64,000 bases of DNA from Streptomyces thermodiastaticus (GTDB taxonomy: Bacteria; Actinomycetota; Actinomycetes; Streptomycetales; Streptomycetaceae). The DNA lies in assembly GCF_014656135.1 (NCBI RefSeq), contig NZ_BNBV01000007.1, positions 62,001 to 126,000 of the forward strand, read 5' to 3'. A model generated the notes under the pieces. That model saw only the letters and a list, made by a program, of their open reading frames with translations, was not told the origin of the DNA and did not search any database. Each line of letters begins with the position of its first letter. The stretch's first letter is position 1. The translations under genes and the position numbers were made by a program. Positions 37,051-45,544 of the stretch are shown one piece after another.

Positions 37051-37980
37051 TCAGGCGGCGGTGACCCCCCCGGTCACCGTCACCCGGCCCAGCAGGTCCT
37101 CGTAGGCGGCCCGGTCGAACTCGCCGGCCGCCGGGGCCAGCACCGTCGCCGTGGACAGGGCGACCGCCCGGGCCAGCCGCTCGGGCCACGGCAGCTGCTC
37201 CACCAGGCCGGACAGCAGCCCGGCCACCGCCGAGTCGCCGGCGCCCGTCGGGTTGCCCTGCACCTTGGCGGGCGGGGCGGCCCGCCACAGCCCGTCCGGG
37301 GTGGAGGCCAGCAGGCCGTCCGGGCCGAGCGAGGCGACCACGGCCCGCGCGCCGCGCCGCCGGGCGTCCTGGGCGGCGCGCAGCGGCTCATGGGCGCCGG
37401 TCAGCTCGGCCAGCTCGTCGGCGTTCGGCTTGATCAGATCGGGGCGGCCGGCGATGCCGCGCCGCAGCGCCTCGCCGGCGGTGTCCAGCAGCACCGGCAC
37501 CTGCGCGGCGCGGGCCGCCCGCACCAGTCCGGCGTAGGCGCCCACGGGCACCCCGGGCGGCAGGCTGCCGCACAGCGCGACGGCGGCCGCCGAGGACAGC
37601 AGGTCCTCGTAGACGTCCTGGAAGGCGGACCACTCGGCGGGGGAGATCTGCGGGCCCGGCTCGTTGAGCTGGGTGGTGTCGCCGGAACGGGCGTCGACGA
37701 CGGCCACGGTGCGGCGGGTGGTGCCGGCCACCGTCACCAGCGCGTCGGTCACGCCGGGGGTGCCGGTGAGCCGCTCGTGCACCTCGCGGCCGGTCGGCCC
37801 GCCCGCGAAACCGGTGACGGTCACCTCATGGCCGAGGGCCGCGAGGACACGGGCGACGTTGACGCCCTTGCCGCCGGGCCGCTCGGTCACCTCGGACACC
37901 CGGTGGGAGCGGTGCGGCCGCAGGGACGGCACCCGATAGGTGATGTCGAGAGCGGTGTTCAGCGTGACCGTGAGGATCAC
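37051..37980 (-). CDS. PfkB-family sugar/1-phosphofructokinase-type kinase
   Basis: 309-residue ribokinase-fold kinase. The N-terminal substrate signature RPGGKGVNVARVLAALGHEVTVTGF and the C-terminal ATP/anion-hole signature NPTGAGDSAVAGLLSGL (catalytic Asp) are intact. It resembles hexose-phosphate kinases (1-phosphofructokinase, tagatose-6-phosphate kinase). Lying 132 bp downstream of nagA on the same strand, it may take part in amino-sugar catabolism, but the substrate is not determinable. The GTG at 37980 has GGGGGAGG about 10 bases upstream; the 29 upstream codons are rejected. Confidence 0.88.
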   Translation of the reverse strand: MILTVTLNTALDITYRVPSLRPHRSHRVSEVTERPGGKGVNVARVLAALGHEVTVTGFAGGPTGREVHERLTGTPGVTDALVTVAGTTRRTVAVVDARSGDTTQLNEPGPQISPAEWSAFQDVYEDLLSSAAAVALCGSLPPGVPVGAYAGLVRAARAAQVPVLLDTAGEALRRGIAGRPDLIKPNADELAELTGAHEPLRAAQDARRRGARAVVASLGPDGLLASTPDGLWRAAPPAKVQGNPTGAGDSAVAGLLSGLVEQLPWPERLARAVALSTATVLAPAAGEFDRAAYEDLLGRVTVTGGVTAA

Positions 37981-38112
37981 GTGGGCCGACCTCCCCCGAG
38001 TGATTGCGCCTGTCACGATGGGTCCGGACGTGGTCCGGGCTTCGATCATGCCAAACACGCGGCTCACCGCCCACCCCGCGACCGGCCACGGCCGGGCGGC
38101 ATGCGGTACGGA

Positions 38113-39255
38113 TCAGCCCAGTTGGGGACCGACCACCCACGCGCCGCGCCGCATCACACCCTTGAGCGTGAACTCCTCGTCCAGCAGGACCAGATCGGCG
38201 TCCTTGCCCGGCTCCAGCGAGCCCACCCGGTCGTCCAGGCCGAGCAGCCGGGCCGGGGTGGCGGACAGGGCGGCCACCACGTCCGTCACCGGCAGGTTGT
38301 CGACGGTCACCGCGCGCCGGAAGGCCCGGTCCAGGGTGAGGGTGGAGCCGGCGATGGAGCCGCCCTCCACCAGGCGCGCCACCCCGTCCGCGACCTCGAC
38401 CTCCAGCGGGCCGAGCAGGTAGCGGCCGTCGGCGCTGCCGGCGGCGTCCATGGCGTCGGTGATGAAGGCGACCCGGGAGGCACCCGCGTGGTGGAAGGCC
38501 AGCTGCAGGGCGGCCGGGTGCAGGTGGATCCCGTCGTTGATCAGCTCGACGGTGACCCGCTCGTCCTGCAGCAGGGCCGCGATCGGGCCGGGGGCGCGGT
38601 GGCCGAACGGCGGCATGGCGTTGAACAGGTGGGTGGCCACGGTGGCGCCGGCGTCGATCGCCGCCACGGTCTGCTCGTAGGTGGCGTCGGTGTGGCCGAT
38701 CGCGGCGATCACGCCCTCCTCGGCGAGCAGCCGTACCGAGTCCAGGCCGCCGGGCAGCTCGGTGGCCAGGGTGACCATCTTCGCCTGGCCGCGGGCGGCG
38801 TCGAGCAGCTTGCGTACCTCGGCCGGGTCCGGGTGGCGCAGCAGCGCCTCGGAGTGGGCGCCCTTGCGGCACGGCGAGATGAACGGGCCCTCGAAGTGGA
38901 TGCCGGCGATCTCCCCCTGCTCGGCCAGTTCCGACAGCAGCCCCGCCTGCCGGATCAGCACGTCCATGTCGTCGGTGACGGTGGAGGCCACCAGGGTGGT
39001 GGTGCCGTGCCGGCGGTGGGTGGCCACCGCGGTGAGCACGTCCTCGGCCGAGCCGCCGAAGGAGGCACCGCCGCCGCCGTGGTTGTGCAGGTCCACGAAG
39101 CCGGGGACCAGCCAGTGCCCGCTGACGTCGATCGTCTCGGCACCGGCCGGGGCGGACTCGGCGATCCGCGTGCCGTCGACGACCACGCGGCCGCCCTCCT
39201 CGATCCCGGTGGGCAGCACCACCCGGGCTCCGGCGAGAACCTTGCAAGGGGCCAT
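38113..39255 (-). CDS. nagA: N-acetylglucosamine-6-phosphate deacetylase
   Basis: 380-residue amidohydrolase converting GlcNAc-6-P to glucosamine-6-P and acetate. Metal-ligand motif PGFVDLHNHGGGG, GIHFEGPFISP (Glu ligand), AIGHTDATYEQ and THLFNAMPPFGHR are present, with catalytic Asp in FITDAMDAAG. It lies 7 bp downstream of nagK in one operon. In S. coelicolor nagA controls GlcN6P levels that release DasR, so it links nutrient state to development and antibiotics. Confidence 0.95.
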   Translation of the reverse strand: MAPCKVLAGARVVLPTGIEEGGRVVVDGTRIAESAPAGAETIDVSGHWLVPGFVDLHNHGGGGASFGGSAEDVLTAVATHRRHGTTTLVASTVTDDMDVLIRQAGLLSELAEQGEIAGIHFEGPFISPCRKGAHSEALLRHPDPAEVRKLLDAARGQAKMVTLATELPGGLDSVRLLAEEGVIAAIGHTDATYEQTVAAIDAGATVATHLFNAMPPFGHRAPGPIAALLQDERVTVELINDGIHLHPAALQLAFHHAGASRVAFITDAMDAAGSADGRYLLGPLEVEVADGVARLVEGGSIAGSTLTLDRAFRRAVTVDNLPVTDVVAALSATPARLLGLDDRVGSLEPGKDADLVLLDEEFTLKGVMRRGAWVVGPQLG

Positions 39256-39262
39256 CAGTCGG

Positions 39263-40198
39263 CTACCTCCGGGACGTTGTGGACGGGTCGAGCAGATCCC
39301 AGGCGAGGAGCCCCGCGCCCAGGCAGCCGGCGGCGTCCCCGAGGGCAGCGGGGACGACCGACGGAAGAATCTGGAAGGTGACGCGCTGCCGGACGGCCCG
39401 GCGCAGCGGCTCGAACAGGACGTCGCCGGCCTCGGCGAGCCCGCCGCCGACGATCAGCGTGTCCGGGTCCAGCAGGGTCAGCGCGGTGACCAGCCCGTCG
39501 GCGAGGGCGTCCACCGCCTCCTGCCACACCGTGCGCGCCCGCGGGTCGCCGGAGGCGACGGCCTTGGCGCAGTCGGCGGCGTCCGCCTCCGCGTCGCCGC
39601 AGGCCGCCGCCCAGGCCTGGCCGACGGCCGCGGCGGAGGCGTACCGCTCCAGGCAGCCGCGCTGCCCGCAGGGGCACTCGTGCCCGCCGGGGCGGACGAC
39701 GATGTGGCCGATCTCGCCGGCGACGCCGTGCGCGCCCGCCTCCACCCGGCCGTCGATGCCGATGGCGCCCGCGATGCCGGTGCCCAGCGGGACGAACAGG
39801 AACCGGGCGGCGCCCCGGCCCGCCCCGATCCGGCCCTCGGCGAGCCCGCCGGTGCGCACGTCGTGACCGAGGGCCACGGGCACGCCCAGCCGCTCGGTGA
39901 GCACCTCGCGCAGGGGCTGGTCGCGCCAGCCGAGGTTGGCCGAGTACACGGCGACGCCGCGGGTCTCGTCCACGACGCCGGGGACGGCCACGCCCGCGGC
40001 GGCGGCCGGTTCGCCCAGGTGCTCGGCGCCCCAGGCGTGCAGGTCGGCGGCGAAACCGGCGATCGCCTCGACGACGGCGCCGGGGCCGCGCTCGCGGCCG
40101 GTGGGCCGGCGCGCCTGGTGCAGCACGGTGCCGTCCGCGCCGACCAGCGCGGCCTTCATCCCGGTGCCGCCCACGTCGAGGGCGATGACATGTCTCAC
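39263..40198 (-). CDS. nagK: ROK-family N-acetylglucosamine kinase
   Basis: 311-residue cytoplasmic sugar kinase. It has the N-terminal ATP-binding DVGGTGMKAALV, VPLGTGIAGAIGIDG, the ROK zinc motif CPCGQRGCLERYAS (HxCxCGxxGC type) with GEIGHIVV catalytic region, and C-terminal DTLIVGGGLAEAG. It phosphorylates GlcNAc that enters unphosphorylated, for instance from chitobiose or cell-wall recycling. First gene of nagKA. Two DasR-type sites lie 28-60 bp upstream of its start. Confidence 0.9.
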   Translation of the reverse strand: MRHVIALDVGGTGMKAALVGADGTVLHQARRPTGRERGPGAVVEAIAGFAADLHAWGAEHLGEPAAAAGVAVPGVVDETRGVAVYSANLGWRDQPLREVLTERLGVPVALGHDVRTGGLAEGRIGAGRGAARFLFVPLGTGIAGAIGIDGRVEAGAHGVAGEIGHIVVRPGGHECPCGQRGCLERYASAAAVGQAWAAACGDAEADAADCAKAVASGDPRARTVWQEAVDALADGLVTALTLLDPDTLIVGGGLAEAGDVLFEPLRRAVRQRVTFQILPSVVPAALGDAAGCLGAGLLAWDLLDPSTTSRR

Positions 40199-40225
40199 GG
40201 GACCAGTGTGGCCCGCCGACCTGCG

Positions 40226-40258
40226 AAAGGTCTAGTCCACTGCGTGGTGTAGACCTGT
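40226..40258. promoter_or_regulatory. Two tandem dre (DasR) sites between nagK and the sugar-binding gene
   Basis: AAAGGTCTAGTCCACT (40226-40241) matches the dre consensus ACTGGTCTAGACCACT at 13 of 16 positions. CGTGGTGTAGACCTGT (40243-40258) matches at 11 of 16. They are separated by a single base and lie between the divergent nagK and binding-protein starts, so DasR could control both. Confidence 0.8.
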
Positions 40259-40302
40259 GTTCGGAAAGTGAACACATGGACGGCAGGGGCGGGAGAATTC
40301 CG

Positions 40303-41571
40303 GTGCAGCGGCGTACAAAAGGGGCGATCGCGGCGGTGTCCGCACTGGGCCTGGCGGCAGTGCTGAGCGGCTGCTCGGGGACCGGATCCGCCGATGTCAC
40401 CCTCCGCCTGGTCGCCGCCGACTACGGCACCTCCGCGGCCGACAGCACCCGGACGTACTGGGACCGGCTGGTGAAGGACTACGAGTCCCGGCATCCGGAC
40501 GTGCACATCGAGGTCAGCGTCCAGCCGTGGGACCAGGTGGACCGCACGGTCCGCCGGATGGCCGACGCCGGTGACCCGCCCGACCTGGCGCAGAGCACCG
40601 ACTACGCCGGCTACGCGGCCGAGGGACTGCTCTACCGGGCGGACGAGCTGCTCTCCATCCCGGTGCAGGCCGACTTCCTCGGGCCGCTCTCCGACGCCGG
40701 GCAGGTGCAGCACGTGCAGTACGGCATCCCGTTCGCCGCCTCCACCCGCGTGCTCTTCTACAACAAGACCCTCTTCCGGTCGGCCGGCCTCACCCCGCCC
40801 ACCACCTGGGACGAGCTGGCCCACGACGCCCAGGTGCTCAAGGCACAGGGGGTGAAGTACCCCTACGCCCTGCCGCTCGGGCCGCAGGAGGCCCGGGCCG
40901 AGGCCCTGCAGTGGATGCTCGGCGGAGGCGCCGGCTACACCGACGACCTCGGCACCTACACCCTCAACTCCCCGCGCAACGCCGACACGTTCACCTGGAT
41001 CCGCGACGAGCTGGTCGGCGCGGGGCTGACCGGCCCGATCCCGCCCGCGCGGCTGGACCGCTCCGACGCCTACGCCGCCTTCGCCGCCGGCGACGTCGGC
41101 ATGGTCGACGCACAGCCCGCGCTCGTCCGGCAGGCGGAGCGCACGGGCGTGACGTTCGGCACGGTGCCCGTGCCGGGCAGGAACGGCACCTCGAAGACGC
41201 CCCTGGGCACGACCGACTGGATGATGGCCTTCAAGAAGAACGGCCACAAGGACGAGATCGGCGACTTCCTCGATTTCGTCTACAGCGACAACAACGTCCT
41301 GGACTTCTCCCGCACCTACGACCTGCTGCCGGTCACCGCCTCCGCCTCCGACGCGATGGCCGCCTCCCCGCAGGACAAGAAGCTCGGCCCGTTCCTGGAC
41401 CAGCTGCCGCTCGCCCAGCTGTACCCGGCGGGCAAGCCGTCCTGGCGCACGGTCGGCGCGGACGTGACCCGGCGCATCGGGCAGGCCGTGGCCCCGGACG
41501 GCGACCCCGCCGACGTCCTGGACCAGCTGCAGTCCGCGGCCGCCGAGGCGGAGGGCGCGACGGCCGGCTGA
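40303..41571 (+). CDS. Extracellular sugar-binding lipoprotein of an ABC importer (solitary)
   Basis: 422-residue solute-binding protein. The signal ends in lipobox LSGC (SALGLAAVLSGC), so it is tethered to the membrane. The body has the family-1 sugar-binding fold: VTLRLVAADYG, KDYESRHPDVHIEV, PPDLAQSTDYAGYAAEGLL, YGIPFAASTRVLFYNKTLF and TTDWMMAFKKNG. No permease genes follow; the partner permeases must be elsewhere, and MsiK is the likely ATPase. Start: GTG at 40303 with GGGAGA upstream; an ATG at 40276 lacks a ribosome site. The two dre-like sites suggest an amino-sugar or chitin-derived ligand. Confidence 0.9.
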   Translation: MQRRTKGAIAAVSALGLAAVLSGCSGTGSADVTLRLVAADYGTSAADSTRTYWDRLVKDYESRHPDVHIEVSVQPWDQVDRTVRRMADAGDPPDLAQSTDYAGYAAEGLLYRADELLSIPVQADFLGPLSDAGQVQHVQYGIPFAASTRVLFYNKTLFRSAGLTPPTTWDELAHDAQVLKAQGVKYPYALPLGPQEARAEALQWMLGGGAGYTDDLGTYTLNSPRNADTFTWIRDELVGAGLTGPIPPARLDRSDAYAAFAAGDVGMVDAQPALVRQAERTGVTFGTVPVPGRNGTSKTPLGTTDWMMAFKKNGHKDEIGDFLDFVYSDNNVLDFSRTYDLLPVTASASDAMAASPQDKKLGPFLDQLPLAQLYPAGKPSWRTVGADVTRRIGQAVAPDGDPADVLDQLQSAAAEAEGATAG

Positions 41572-41617
41572 GCCGCACCGCGCGGCGGTGTCGGCGGCGA
41601 GGACTACGGTGGCTGCC

Positions 41618-42097
41618 ATGGCGGACGACGAGCCGGACGACGAGCACGGCCCCGAGGCCGGCGACGAGCCCGAGGCCGGGACCGAGCCCGAGGCCGGGAC
41701 CGAGCCCGAGGCGGCGGACGGACCCGTGGCCGGGGCCGCGTCTGCGGCCGGGGACGGATCCGAGACCCGGGACAGGGCCGAGACGTGGGACGGAGCCGAG
41801 ACCGGGGTCGATTCCGTGGCCGGGGTCGAATCCGTGGCCGGGGACGAGCCTGCGGGCGGGCGCGGCCCCGCGGGCGGGCTCGGGCGCCGGGAGCGGGACA
41901 TCCTGGCCCTGGAGCGGCGCGGCTTCACCGGCCCCGGCGCCAAGGAACGCGCGATCCGCGAGGAGCTGGGCCTGTCCCCGGTGCGCTACTACCAGCTGCT
42001 CAACGCCCTGCTCGACGACATCCGCGCGCTCGCCCACGACCCGGTGACCGTCAACCGGCTGCGCCGCATACGCGACGCCCGCCGCGCCGAGCGCTGA
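41618..42097 (+). CDS. DUF3263 protein with acidic repetitive N-terminal extension
   Basis: 159 residues. The C-terminal 65 residues (LGRRERDILALERRGFTGPGAKERAIREELG, then SPVRYYQLLNALLDD) are the DUF3263 domain, a sigma-region-4-like helix-turn-helix found in actinobacteria, so DNA or RNA-polymerase binding is plausible. The first 90 residues are an Asp/Glu/Ala/Gly low-complexity tract made of EPEAGT and VAGVES repeats encoded by imperfect 18-bp and longer DNA repeats (41655-41850). Known DUF3263 proteins are mostly short. ATG 41618 is preferred; an upstream GTG is possible. Confidence 0.8.
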   Translation: MADDEPDDEHGPEAGDEPEAGTEPEAGTEPEAADGPVAGAASAAGDGSETRDRAETWDGAETGVDSVAGVESVAGDEPAGGRGPAGGLGRRERDILALERRGFTGPGAKERAIREELGLSPVRYYQLLNALLDDIRALAHDPVTVNRLRRIRDARRAER

Positions 42098-42198
42098 CCT
42101 CGCCCGCGCCCCGGGCCCGTCCGCGCGGACACGGGCCGGGCGGGGGAGGGGCGGCCCGGGCAGGCGTGCGGCCGGCCGGGGCTGGATAGGTTCGCCCT

Positions 42199-43095
42199 AT
42201 GGGCAGCCACCACAGTCACGACAGCCAGGACACCGTCGCCGCGTCCGGCGCCGGCCTGCCCGAGCCCGCCACCCGGGCCGGGCGGGACGGGCTGGCCGCG
42301 CTGCTCGCACGGCCCGAGCGCGCGGTGATCGCCCTCGACTTCGACGGCACGCTCGCACCGATCGTCCCCGACCCCGACCAGGCCCGCGCCCACCCCGAGG
42401 CGGTCCCGGCGCTGGCCGCGCTCGCCCCGAGGGTGGCCTCCGTCGCGGTGGTCACCGGCCGCCCGCCCGGCGTCGCGGTGCGCAACGGCGGTCTCGCCGG
42501 CGTGCCCGGCCTGGACCACCTGGTCGTGCTCGGCCACTACGGCGCCGAACGCTGGGACGCGGCCACCGGCACTGTCACCGCCCCGCCCGAGCATCCCGGA
42601 GTCGCCGCCGTCCGCACCGAACTGCCCGGCGTCCTCGACCGCGCCGGCGCCGGGGAGGGCATCTGGATCGAGGAGAAGGGCCGCTCCCTGGCGGTGCACA
42701 CCCGCCGCGCCGCCGACCCGCAGGCCGCCTTCGAGCAGCTGCGCGAACCCCTGGCCCGGCTGGCCGCCGGGCACGGACTGATCGTCGAGCCCGGCCGCAT
42801 GGTCCTGGAGCTGCGCCCGCCGGGCATGGACAAGGGCGTCGCCCTGCTGGACCACGTCCGCGCCCTGGGCGAGGACACCGGCGGCGTCAGCGCGGTCCTG
42901 TACGCCGGCGACGACCTCGGCGACCTGCCCGCCTTCGCCGCCCTCGACCGGCTCCGCGCCGATGGCGTGCCCGGCCTCGCCGTGTGCAGCGGCAGCACCG
43001 AGGTGACGGAGCTGTCGCAACGCGCCGACCTCGTGGTGGACGGCCCCGCGGGCGTCGTCGCCCTGCTGCGGTCGCTGGCGGACCGGATCCGGTAG
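42199..43095 (+). CDS. otsB: Trehalose-6-phosphate phosphatase
   Basis: 298-residue HAD-superfamily phosphatase. Motif I is ALDFDGTLAPI (nucleophile Asp, general acid Asp), motif II VVTGRP, and motif IV YAGDDLGDLPAF; the cap insertion carries the ELRPPGMDKG substrate segment (with the general-base Lys). It dephosphorylates trehalose-6-P to trehalose. It is convergent with otsA, sharing a terminator. The first 30 residues are a polar extension with HSHDSQ. Confidence 0.93.
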   Translation: MGSHHSHDSQDTVAASGAGLPEPATRAGRDGLAALLARPERAVIALDFDGTLAPIVPDPDQARAHPEAVPALAALAPRVASVAVVTGRPPGVAVRNGGLAGVPGLDHLVVLGHYGAERWDAATGTVTAPPEHPGVAAVRTELPGVLDRAGAGEGIWIEEKGRSLAVHTRRAADPQAAFEQLREPLARLAAGHGLIVEPGRMVLELRPPGMDKGVALLDHVRALGEDTGGVSAVLYAGDDLGDLPAFAALDRLRADGVPGLAVCSGSTEVTELSQRADLVVDGPAGVVALLRSLADRIR

Positions 43096-43101
43096 CAGGG
43101 A

Positions 43102-43144
43102 AGCGGGCCGGGCCCCGGGGAGGTGCGCCCCGGCCCGGCCCGCT
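43102..43144. terminator. Shared terminator between otsB and otsA
   Basis: AGCGGGCCGGGCCCCGGGG (43102-43120) pairs with CCCCGGCCCGGCCCGCT (43128-43144) with a two-base bulge. The right arm runs into the otsA stop codon. Confidence 0.75.
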
Positions 43145-44583
43145 CACCGCGACAGCGCCCGCAGCTCCTCCAGCTGCTCCACGAACCACCGGGCCGGCGG
43201 CAGGGCGGTGGCCGCGGCCGCCAGCCGCTTGGTGCGCTCCGCCCGCTCCGCGCCGGCCATGCTCAGCGCCTCGTGCAGCGCCCGGGCGGTGCCGGTCACG
43301 TCGTAGGGGTTGACCACCAGGGCGTCGTCCTTCAGCTCGGCGTACGCCCCCGCCTCCCGCGACAGCACCAGCGCGCACCCGGAGTCGGACACCACCGGGA
43401 TCTCCTTGGCGACCAGGTTCATCCCGTCCCGGATCGGATTGACCAGCGCCACGTCCGCGATCCGGTACGCCGCCAGCGAGCGCGCGAAGTCGTCCCTCAC
43501 GTGCAGCACGACCGGCCGCCATCCGGGCGTGCCGTACTCGGCGTTGATCTCCTCTGCCAGCCGCCGCACCTCGGCGGTGTACTCCCGGTACACGGCGAGG
43601 TCCTGCCGCGAGGGGTAGGCGAACGCCACGTGCACCACCCGCTCGCGCCACTCGGGACGGTCGGCGAGCAGCTGCCGGTAGGCCAGCAGGCCGCGCACGA
43701 TGTTCTTCGACAGCTCGGTGCGGTCCACCCGCACGATCGTCTTGCGGGCGCCGCCGTCCGGGGCCGTCCCGATCTCCTCGCGCAGCGCCAGCATCCGTTC
43801 CTTGACGTCGAAGCCCTGCGCCCGCTCCCGCAGGAACGCGCCGTCCGCGCCGAGCGCGTGCACCCCGCACCGGGTGGTGCCGAGCCCGCCCACCAGCTCC
43901 TCGCAGCAGGCGGTGAAGGCGTCCGCCCAGCGCCGGGTGAGAAAGCCCAGCCGGTCCGCGCCGAGCATGCCGCGCAGCACCTGCTCGGCGATGTCGTCGG
44001 GCAGCATCCGGAAGTACTCCACCGGCGCCCACGGGGTGTGCGAGAAGTGCCCGATGCGCACGTCCGGCCGCAGCTCGCGCAGCATCCCCGGCACCAGCGT
44101 CAGGTGGTAGTCCTGCACCACCACCGCCGCGCCCTCGGCCGCCTCCTCGGCCAGCGCCTCGGCGAAGGCCCGGTTGTAGGCCACGTAGGACGCCCACTGG
44201 CGGCGGAACTCCGCGTCGAAGACCGGCTCCAGCGGCGTCTGATACAGCATGTGGTGGACGAACCACAGCACCGAGTTGGCGATGCCGTTGTAGGCGTCGG
44301 AGAACACCCCGGCGTCGATGTCGAGCATCCGCACCTGCTGCCCGCCGGTCACCTGAGCCGGCAGCCGCCCGGCCTTCGCCGTCCGCCGTACCGCCTCCCG
44401 GTCGGCCTCGCTCAGGGCCGCGCACACCCACACGGCGTCCGCGTCCGGCCCGATCGCGGACAGTCCGGAGACCAGCCCTCCGCCGCCGCGCCGGGCGTCG
44501 AGCGAACCGTCGGGGAGCACTTCGTACGAAACCGGGCCGCGATTGGACGCGACCAGCACCTCGGCACCGTGCGTTGCAGCCAT
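43144..44583 (-). CDS. otsA: Trehalose-6-phosphate synthase
   Basis: 479-residue GT20 glycosyltransferase joining a UDP/GDP-glucose to glucose-6-phosphate. Motifs are VLVASNRGPVSYEV and GGGLVSGLSAIG at the N-terminus, VVQDYHLTLVPGMLRELRPD, IGHFSHTPWAPVEYFRMLP, and in the donor domain VNPIRDGMNLVAKE. It is full length. The ATG at 44583 is three codons into a longer frame and gives the standard N-terminus. Trehalose is the main spore disaccharide and stress solute in Streptomyces. Confidence 0.94.
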   Translation of the reverse strand: MAATHGAEVLVASNRGPVSYEVLPDGSLDARRGGGGLVSGLSAIGPDADAVWVCAALSEADREAVRRTAKAGRLPAQVTGGQQVRMLDIDAGVFSDAYNGIANSVLWFVHHMLYQTPLEPVFDAEFRRQWASYVAYNRAFAEALAEEAAEGAAVVVQDYHLTLVPGMLRELRPDVRIGHFSHTPWAPVEYFRMLPDDIAEQVLRGMLGADRLGFLTRRWADAFTACCEELVGGLGTTRCGVHALGADGAFLRERAQGFDVKERMLALREEIGTAPDGGARKTIVRVDRTELSKNIVRGLLAYRQLLADRPEWRERVVHVAFAYPSRQDLAVYREYTAEVRRLAEEINAEYGTPGWRPVVLHVRDDFARSLAAYRIADVALVNPIRDGMNLVAKEIPVVSDSGCALVLSREAGAYAELKDDALVVNPYDVTGTARALHEALSMAGAERAERTKRLAAAATALPPARWFVEQLEELRALSR

Positions 44584-44764
44584 GGTCCTCAACCTAGCCC
44601 GGCCCCCCGGCGCTCAAACGTCGGCGGGGTCCGCCCCGGCACGGACCGGACCACTGCGGCGACTTGTGAAAAACATGTAATGAGCATGAGGATACGGTGT
44701 GCAGTCGAGTGATCTTCGTCCGTGCGGTTTCCGCCGGACGGTTCCTGACGTATGGGGGGAATTC

Positions 44765-45484
44765 ATGCATCTCATATCCGTCGCGCGGGTGCGCCGGTCC
44801 GCCGGTACGGCGACGCTGCTTCTGGCCGGTGCGCTCGCGCTGACCGGCTGCGGCGGTGACGACTCCGGCACGCCGAAGGCGGCCCACTCGGTCGTGGCGA
44901 CCACGGGCGCCACCGCACAGACCTCCGCGGAGCCCGCGGACACGGACGCCGCGAGCCCGACGCCCGGTCCGGCCGCCACGCTGCGCGACTACACCGGCTC
45001 CCGCATCGGCACGGCCATCGCCGCAGCCGAGGCCGACGGCATCACCTACGCCGTCCAGCTCCAGGGCACCGGACGCCGGGCCTCCGCCTGGAGCCCGGAC
45101 GAGAAGGTCTGCGACCAGGACACCGGCGCCGACGGCGTGACCTTCACCCTGGCCCGCGACGGCCACGACTGCGCCGGCCGGCTGCTGCACACCCCGGCGC
45201 CCACGCACGCCGGCCCCTCCGGAGGCAGCGGCGGGGGCGGCGGCGCCGTCAGCAGCGGCTCCGGCGGCACAAGCAGCAGCGGAGGAAGCGGCAGCGGCGG
45301 CAGCAGTGGCGGTGGCGGCAAGGCCTGCGCGATCACCAGCTCGGCCGGCAACTGCTACGCCGACGGCCAGTTCTGCGCCCAGCACCACCACGGCCTGAGC
45401 ACCTACGGCAAGGGCGGCGAGTACCTGACTTGCCGCCAGGACGGATCGGGCCGCTGGCGCTGGTCGGACGGCGTGGCCGGCTGA
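44765..45484 (+). CDS. Lipoprotein with Gly/Ser linker and Cys-His-rich C-terminal module
   Basis: 239 residues. The signal ends in lipobox LTGC (ALALTGC). A PASTA-like segment follows (LRDYTGSRIGTAIAAAEADGITY, residues about 77-100), then about 40 residues of nearly pure Gly/Ser, then a compact C-terminal module (KACAITSSAGNCYADGQFC, AQHHHGLSTYGKGGEYLTC) with four cysteines and a His triplet, likely disulfide-bonded. It resembles surface-tethered proteins with a flexible stalk; the function is unknown. GGGGGGA precedes the ATG at 44765. It is divergent from otsA. Confidence 0.75.
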   Translation: MHLISVARVRRSAGTATLLLAGALALTGCGGDDSGTPKAAHSVVATTGATAQTSAEPADTDAASPTPGPAATLRDYTGSRIGTAIAAAEADGITYAVQLQGTGRRASAWSPDEKVCDQDTGADGVTFTLARDGHDCAGRLLHTPAPTHAGPSGGSGGGGGAVSSGSGGTSSSGGSGSGGSSGGGGKACAITSSAGNCYADGQFCAQHHHGLSTYGKGGEYLTCRQDGSGRWRWSDGVAG

Positions 45485-45544
45485 CCCCGCCCGGCGGCCC
45501 CGGAACGTCCCCGGCCCCGGAACATCCCGACGGATACGCCCGGC

